Positions 12,601 to 21,600 of a stretch of 24,594 nucleotides of DNA are shown here, in pieces. A program made the position numbers and the translations under genes. The notes beneath the pieces are model-generated. The model saw only the letters and a program-made list of their open reading frames with translations, was not told the origin of the DNA and ran no database searches. Each line of letters starts with the position of its first letter. Position 1 is the stretch's first letter. Source of the DNA: Botryllus schlosseri (lineage: Eukaryota > Chordata > Ascidiacea > Stolidobranchia > Styelidae); contig KE605419.1 in the NCBI GenBank assembly GCA_000444245.1, positions 1 to 24,594 on the forward strand, in the 5' to 3' direction.

Positions 12601-15600
12601 GAACAATCTTTAACCTACGTTGTATTCAGACTGCTGAGATATTCACTACCATTAGGTTTAAATCAGATTTCATAGGATATTGACAAAGCCTGTAATCTCC
12701 TGTCAATGAATTGCTCACAGATAATTAGCTAGAGTCGTCTTTATCTTGAATTGATCCTTTTATTATACTGAGGATTGGGAAAATAATGCATTGTGTAATA
12801 CTGCTGAATTAGGTTACTTTTCATGCTGACTTATGACATAGGAGAATATGCATTTGTACTGAAAAATCCCCACGATGCTTTGTGACCTTGAACAGCACAT
12901 TGAAAAAATACAGTTAATATCAATTGTTTAGCATTCGCACACTGATATCAGCAAATACTAATACAATTGCTATTTGATCATGGGATTGAGTTTTTTACTT
13001 GGCACTCACTTGAGACATTCCATTCTCGCTACTATTATTCATTCTGCTTGATGTGCGCTAGAGGTTTGCTGAAAAGACAGGGTTAGGCCACCATGTCATT
13101 GGATTTGATATAAATTTATGCTTAATTACAAGTAGCCTACAAGTAATTACCGTAGTGATTTGCAAGACAAACTCAAACTATGTCACGTGGAAGTGGAAAA
13201 TAATTGGTTTGACAAGTACTCAAGTAAGTAGTTTGAATAAGTAGATTTTATTGAGAGGTGGCATGCTGTTTAGCAGTAAATTTTTAGCTCAAATTGCAAT
13301 ATCTATCTTCAAAATCACTACAAATCTGTGTAATCTTCAAATAGAGAATTAGTGTTTTCAGGTATCCTTTGCTTTGAAAGTGATGATCATGATATTTTTT
13401 GTTGTATTTGTATTTCTTTAATAAGATATTATGTCTTTTGTGGTAGCTATGCCTGTCACCCACATTGGAGAGCACAACGTCGTATCAACATTGTACCGAG
13501 TGAAAACTTGGTGGTTGAACTGCCTGGCTTATTTTGTCTCGATAATGAATTCATGCAGCCCACGGCCTCTGCCAAATATGAAGATTAACCCACAACCCGT
13601 TTTGAGTTGGGAAACCGGGTCCAAAGGCATACGATAATGCACCTTCCACTCTTTCTCATTGGATTAAAATAATGATAATACTATAATAACTGCGTGCCCA
13701 ATTCACTTTGTATATTGTACACTCTCTTTTGTGTCAATAGTTCTTTCAATATCTTACCAGGACGATCCAACTTACCAAGATCGAATTCTGTCACGAGTCT
13801 CAGCACCGTCCACACTGAGGAATATGAAGACAAGTATATTCACGCTTCATGTGAAAATTACCTTTTCGTTAACGGAAAATTTAATTGTCAGGTACAGGCA
13901 AATGAATGTGCGCCATGTAGCCGGAGTCCCGGTAACGTCCTTTGACGGCGTTACCATCGCCAGCGATTTAGACTCTGTCCACACCGACGCAGTCCGTCAG
14001 CACTTCAAGGAGTCTTTACGCAAAAATAAAGGTGAATCCATTCATTGTCATTGATAGATAGACAACAAACAATGAGTCTCTGCCGGAATTTTTACCTGTA
14101 TTCTAGAATTAATGAAACTTTTGTTGTGTGCTGATAAAACCGGAAAATGGCAAACTCTTTTCTCATACAATGTTCTCTTTCATGTTGCACAAAACGTGCA
14201 TTTGACGGTGGTGCAATGTGATTGCTCTCCTCCTTCATGTGCATGAATATCAGAATATGCAACATACAATCTGTTACACCACTTAACTTCACAGAAAGGA
14301 GGTATTTACACAGTGTTTCAATGTTGGCCATGGATGGGCCAATAACAGACATTTAAATAGAAATACTTTGAAGGTATACTTACTATTTCCATGCATAAAG
14401 CGCATCATTATGGGGAAATGGGAAAATCTGGTAGCATTTGTAGAGCTTGGCCGNGAAAAAAGTAGGACTTGCTACCACCATACTATAATGATGTGCCAAA
14501 TTTTTCTTGCCATGTTATACAGAGATTATACATGAAAGCGGACCGATTAATCTTTGTTACCGTAAATTCAAACGTGGTTACCATCAAGTTTAGTTACCGT
14601 ACTAATCTGTTACATGTTATGTTACCTGTATTCACCATTACGTAGTAATAGTTCACTACTAACTGTTTCTATATATATACACCAGTATGGACACCAAATT
14701 AACACATATACCAAAATCCAATTCCTCTTCATGATTTCATTAGAAAGCTAGCATTTGATCAAGTATTTTGGCCGTATTAAGTCTTATTGACCATAGAAAT
14801 TTATGTTTTGTGGTGACCGCATTGCGTCTACTTTCCACTCTAAATGTAGTGATGTACTTCTTCAGAAAAAATGTCGACATCCTCCGCAGACTCGGTACGG
14901 CAACAGGTGCAAGACGCCAAAAGTTTACGGGATCGATACAACAAACTAAAAGAAAACGATAAAAGTAAGTTGTAATTCATCAAATAGCAATTGGTGACAG
15001 CAGTTGTTCAATATTGACATCAATTTGTGCGGTATTTCGCATGAAATTACAATACTAATCAGTTGCGTGAGTCTCCAAACTTCAAGCTTATTTTCTTTTA
15101 AAAGAATCCCAGGTAGAGTGTAAGGTCTTGAGTGTGCCTTTGTTGTCATAATACCATATTTTTTGTTTTGGAGGTAATGCTGACTGCTGATATGGTCATG
15201 GTCAATTGGTAATACCTTTGTTGAACTTCTTGGTATTACAAGAATTTCAAAAATCTCCCAAGGTAACTCTGCCTCCAGGAAGAGTAAACACCACTAGTTT
15301 GACTTTTGTTGATAAAAATTCGTAATCAGAAAAGCACTCATAACGGGGTTCTTGCTTATTTCTGATTCGACGTTAAATTACATTTCTAACTGTGCATATT
15401 TTTTTTGATTTGTAACGAATTCCGCTTTGCCTTCACCTAGGCCATAATCGCTTGAAACGATGCCCCACGTCCACAATATTATCTGTTATTATATGACCAA
15501 CAGACACAAAGATAGTTTGTTTAAAAAAAAGTTCGATCCTATGCTCGATTTATACTTATCGCATTTCTAATGCAAACTCGTTAAAATATAATGTCATGAA

Positions 15601-18600
15601 ATCGTATCACGTAGGATCCAATCCTGATTTCAAATCTGCAATGACTTGATTGTTTCGGCCTTTCTTTTACTAAAAATATTCAAGCTGAAGTGCTTCAGTT
15701 TACAGCATTTCCCAGCCTGCGACATCTTGATAAGGGTGTAGTTTTAACTCAAGTGTCTCCGATGGGTCATTGAAGTTGTTCGATAGCCTCTCAGAGTACT
15801 TCAGTACGAAATAAGAATATATCGTTTCTCGGGTTTTATTCATTGTGAATGTCAGAAATGCATAAATCAGTATATTTAAGTAGATGTAGTGTGGGGTATT
15901 GTGACGGGCTTTGTTCTGTATCTGGTTACCATAAATGTCTTGTTAACCTATTCACTGTAATATGTAAGCCTTTACAATCTGTTGTTATTAGGCCGGTGCT
16001 TATAAGGCTACGTTATTGTGTTTCCTATGTCCATTCCGGTGGCATGTAGTAGTGATGGTAGTGGTTAGTAGTAAGTGCGGTACAAATTACCAGCGCTCAA
16101 GTCAGACTGTAGATGAAAATCTCATATTCTCAATATGGAGACTATTGTATAAGTAATTTTTGCTTTCTGCGGTCAGATACCAAAGTTTAGGATAACATAT
16201 TGGAAGTATGCAATGTCAATTTGCGACATAGAACCACTTTTTGCGTCTGTGTGTGGTAGCAGTGTAAGCAGGCTCTCTTTTCATGAAGGTAAGGGGTGTT
16301 AACAATTATGATTAGAGACTAAATTAATGAGGTATATTGTATATGTATAATTTAGTCTGTATATGCAATCGTTAAAATGCGTGAGTCTTAGCAAAGAGTA
16401 ACAGACTTGATATCATTAAGGTAAGCGTTCCAGTTTTGAAGATGTAATATTGCTTTCTCCAAACAGCGTAGAGATTGCCGCAGTGTATCTGTCTGCCGAC
16501 TTTGGGGATATCTTTGTCTAATATTATATAAATTTAGAAGTTATCTTGTGATCTATTTATTTGGAAGTGGACTAAAGTGTGTAATAAATAAATAATAATT
16601 ATCATAGGAATCCGGCCTGTGGTTGTTTTCTCTGGTTATCCATAGGTTTTTTAATATTCTCTGAAGTAGCCTGACGCTATTGCTTTCATATCCTATATGT
16701 GGCACGCTGTATGTGATAAATTCCATTATTTCAGAACGTAATGCCGCCGGCAAAGATTTGGACGTATCTTATTCAACCAGACCTCCACTCTCTCGGCTGA
16801 AACCTTCATACAATCAGAATGCTACTTATGATGAAGCATCTGACCTTGGACGTGAAGGTATGAGATGACATCATGATCTCTTTTGCTTTTATTATCTAAA
16901 ATATCCTGTCCCGGTGTAGACAGTAGTACAGTAGTGGTTGTGATAGTTGGTTAAATTGCTTAGTACACTGTATTCATGTTGTATATCAATTTGATTCATT
17001 TGGTAGGCCTACTTGAGCAGGGATTGGTTAGGCATAGATTTTCCTGAAATATAGGTCGCAATTTACATGGGATACAGACAAAATAGCTAGAGGTAGCTCA
17101 AAATAGCGAGTGTCATAATAGCGAATGCATGGAATACCAGAATGCCTGGCTATTATGACACTAGCAGNTCTTGACATTCTCTATTAGGAATACAGTGCTA
17201 TTTTGAATGCCTTACTAATATGACACTAGCTGTTATCANATTCGTTATTTTNGGAGTCTCTCTATTGTGACACTAGCAGTNTTGACGGTAACTGCTACGA
17301 TTGCATCACTATAATTACACCCACTGTTTGAGCCTATTTACATGTATCCACATCAAATGTTTGAGATCAGATTTTCGTTGGTCAGTTAATTTCCGTTATC
17401 GATTCTCAGCGTCCAAACCTCCGCAAGTTAACGACTCTATGAGAAGCCTGGATAGTGTTTTGAGCAATAACGGAATGCCCGCGGACCATAATGATTCCAT
17501 GGCGTCGCGGCACTCGGCCGAGCAAACGCAACAGGTAGGATCGTGAATATGACGATGTTAATCGCCGTAGCAATGCTGATATTCTGTTGCGCATCGCTTG
17601 CGACATGGAGCTGAAATGTAATCTGGTCCTTAACTCGAATACACAAAAATCAGCACTGGTTAAAACTTGGCACTATTTCCCTGTCAGCTTGCATCGTCTT
17701 ACGAAAGATTAGGGGATGTAGAAAGCTTAGTTGTCTTGGACTTCAGATAGATTGTAGTATCATGAATAACTCACCATGTATTGTGTTTTAACTCTCTCCA
17801 AATTGATCATCGTCATGTCAACTTGTCTATCTTTTGTAAATTCGCTGAATTTACTAGACGCTCCCATTCAAGTCCTCATTAACCTTGTTACACAGTTTTG
17901 AAGAAGTCTGTCGTTTTCGATTAATTTCTTTCTATATTTCAAATTTGGTTAACCACAGCTCCCTGCGTCCTCTCACAACGAGAGTCAGTCAAAAAGCTTT
18001 GAGTGGAATAACTTTGGCAATGCGAACAACAAATTGTTTGTTGGCTTCTGTACTTCTGCCAGCCTGTTTTCGATGCTCCCGACTTCTTCCCAACTCTTCG
18101 TCCTGTAGCCATTTTGCTCTGATTCTAACTCGTTATGGATAAAAGAATCAGTTTAGTTAGTTAGTAAGAATAACATACAACTCATACTCTTATCAATGCA
18201 TTTGAATAGATCAGCGGTTCTCAACCTTTTTGGACATGGGCCCCCCTTGGCGATGGTCAAAAAGGTTGCGCCCCCCTGACCCCCCTGCACTTATCGTCAT
18301 GTCAGAAAGAGCACATCATCTAATAGTATACATATGATATATCTTACACCAAGTTTGAATCCGCATTCCAGTTGTTGAGTCTCTTACATTTCTGACAAAT
18401 TTCCCCCAAACTTGTTTAAAAATAACAAAAAACATTGATCAGGACATCAATTTATTTCAAGGTAGGTTGCACTGAGACTAATCCTAATGGTTGAAATGAC
18501 TACTGCTACGCTAAATTTGATCAGTTTGGGAATTGAATTAAATTGTGTTGATTTAGGGGAGCCTAATTGAGGTCGAAACCGGGCAATCTATATTGCATTT

Positions 18601-21600
18601 AAGTCTGTCTTAGGCAGTGCACTTCGCCAGCTGTTAACAACAGCCACCCACCGCACCGAGCTTTAGGATACTGCCAAAGCTATGAAGTAATGAATGACTG
18701 ACACGTGGGAATTGCTCTAAATCTTCAAAGATTATCAAAAATTTGCTCAAATGCAGTTGAAATCAGCTTACTCGGTTGATCGTGACTGCTGGAGTTTGCT
18801 GCTGTCTGTCTGTCAATGTATGAATGATTTTTTTGTGCCGCAGTCCGCGGACGTAGCACCCAGTTACCGGCTATCGTCGAAGAACAGTTCGCGACACAAG
18901 CACACGCGAAGCGCCGGGCCTTCGAGCAGATGGAATCGATCGGCGGATTCTGTGGACGCGTACGCAGCCAGAAATCGGGACATGCCCGACTCTGTGGAGC
19001 TGTCCAAATCTGTGCCTAGGTATGTCGTATTTTCACAGTAACAGTAAGTGTAATATTGAGATGGAATGAGTGATGGAGCTAAACAGAGTAAAAAAAGGGG
19101 ATGGGAGAATAATAATAATAATAATATAATAATTTAAAGAGCGCCGAATATAACAATATGTCATTACTACACTAGGGCGCTGTACATAAAAGGCAATAAA
19201 ATATAAAAGTAAACAATATGTGTAAAAGACGAAGTGCATAGTTGTAGGGCGGAATGAGCACTACTCTAGTTCGAACGCTCGTGTGAATAAAACGGTCTTG
19301 ATTTTGCGTTTGAAAACATATAGCGAGTCACATAGTCTGATAGAAATTGGAAGATTGTTCCACAGAACGGCGGCCGAGGAAGAAAAGGTTCTCGCGCTGT
19401 ATGTCGATGTTCTGACTCTTGGAACTGACAAGAGCATTTGTGACTGAGAACGCAGCACTCTTCCGGGATTATACATTGTCACTAGCTCACGCAGATACGC
19501 TGGTGCACTTCCCTCGATGCATTTGAAGATGTACAGAAGAAGCTTGTATTCAGACCTAAATTTCACGGGGTAACAGTCCTTAACAGTCTAAGGAAGACTT
19601 GCAGTCTGGCTGAGACTTCGACACTCCATGGTTTGCAGGGTTGTAACCAAGACACAAGGTTCCGAGTCACAAGTCAATCTCACTTTTATAGTTCTGACTC
19701 GAGTCAAGTCGAGCCATTTTCAGTTCTCCACCGAGTCAAGTCCAAGTCGGCGAGCAGAGGATGGAGTCCGAGTGTTGTGACTAGAGTACGAGTCCAAGTC
19801 ATTGTGTTGACTGTTCAGTTTCGAGTCGAAGTCTCGTTAAAGACACTTTTTACAACTCTGCTTGGTGATATCGAATGGTTCGCATTCAAAATATAGTTAT
19901 TTTCCTCACTTTTAACAGTTTCTGGTCTCATTTTCAAGTACCAGAACTATTAGACGGAATACCAATAGTGTTGTAACTTTACTATTCTTGGGAATTACAA
20001 TGAAATGTCGGTCTTGGCCGTCTGATTCTCGAGTCATATGACTTGGTCCGAGTCATGCGCAGTGACTCGAGTACAAATCGAGTCAATATTCTGATTGACT
20101 CAAGTCGAGTCATTTTCTGTATTTGAGAAAATGACTCGAGTCAAGTCGAGTCACCAAAATTTTGAAGGATTTTTTTTGCGTAAAAGACACCTAATTTCCA
20201 TATTTGTTTCGGATATCACAAAATGTGTGGAAAATTCCGTAATATACTGTTCTATCGTATAAGATTTGCCTCTTTCTAGAAGAATTGTCAATTTATTTTC
20301 ATGTCATCGAATTCTTTGCGCAGGCGATCTTACAGAGGCGACAGTATCGAATCTGACGCGGAACGACATCAGCTGACTTCCAACGCGTTAAACAAACTGA
20401 AGGAACTCGATTCCCAGATCGACGTTATCGATAATAAGAAAAAGGTGAGATCTCTCTTTTTAATCCTTCGCACCTCTCTCCTATCCGCTCTATTTCAGGC
20501 TAGCGAACAGGAGCTGAAGCTCATGGAAAGAACGATCGAAGGCCACCGAATTAGCCTGCTGAAACTCGAAGAAAAATTGCGCGAAAACCAAGCCAAAGCA
20601 GACGATGCAAGGTGGGTTGCTTTGAAAGTTTTGGCACGAGCCTGTTTGGCATGCATTTTATTTTATTTGGGTCCTTTATCCAAATTCAAGCCGCAGCTGA
20701 ATTGAAACTCATTTTTAAACGCTACATATAAATTTGTAGTCTGGACAGTGCTGTAACCATGTCAAAAGGTTCCGAGTCACAAGTCAATCTCACTTTTAAA
20801 GTTTTGACTCGAGTCAATTCGGGTCATTTTCAATTCACCGCGGACTCAAGTCCGAGTCCAAGGCATTGAGTAGAGGGTCGAGTCTGAGTTATAGTGTTGT
20901 GATTCGAGTCCGTATTGTGTTCACTGTTCAGTTTTGAGTTCAATCCGTTATTTTCCTCAGTCCTAACAGTTTCCGGCCCTATTTTACAAATATCATTACT
21001 GATAGACCAAATAGCAATAACTCTACTATTCTTCGAAGTTACTATGAAATGTCTGTCTTGGCCGTCCTAGTCTCGAGTCATTTAACACATTTGAAAAATT
21101 GACTCGAGTCAAGTCGAGTCACAAAAAACTTGCGAATCGAGTCATTACAACCCTGTCTATGAATAAATTGGTTAAATATGTTAGTAATGTGAATCATAAA
21201 TATACTGTTCGTCGCCATAACGACAGGTTTAGGTTCAAGCTCGGCAAAATCCTGTGCTTACAGTATGGACCAAAATTTATTTTGCCGCATAAAAAACAAT
21301 TGCGACATCACGTAAGGGAACAATATGGTAATGTATCATTTGATCATCATGTGGCAACCCCTCGCACCAAGTTCATAATGTTACCATGCCTCTCAGCAAG
21401 TTCATAAACGCTGTATTTGATTTACTACGATCTCAGATGACACAGTTTTCAATCCTTCTTGCAGAACTGAGCTGATGGTGCTTGAATTTAAGAAAGAACA
21501 GTGTAAAAAGGAATTGGACACGACCGCGAAAGAATTGAATAACGCGCAAGAGAGAATCAACGATGCAGACGATTTGGGGATGACTTATGACGATGTAAGG

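Larger units (their letters stand above)
17535..18843. other. Intron 12 (1,309 nt)
   Basis: Carries a diverged copy of the intron-2 hairpin repeat (17983-18058) and a hAT-like end (18212 onward), both listed separately. A GGTCGAAACC word near 18570 resembles a Pol III B box, but no A box or tail was found. Confidence 0.5.
19020..20323. other. Intron 13 (1,304 nt), largely transposon-derived
   Basis: Holds a minus-strand LINE 3' end (about 19108-19600) and immediately after it GACTC-rich element copy A (19636 to about 20165), both listed separately. Little unique sequence remains. Confidence 0.65.

Noticed and set aside
18560-18680. tRNA-derived SINE suggested by GGTCGAAACC
   Set aside because: No A box at the right spacing, no tail and no second copy in the window.
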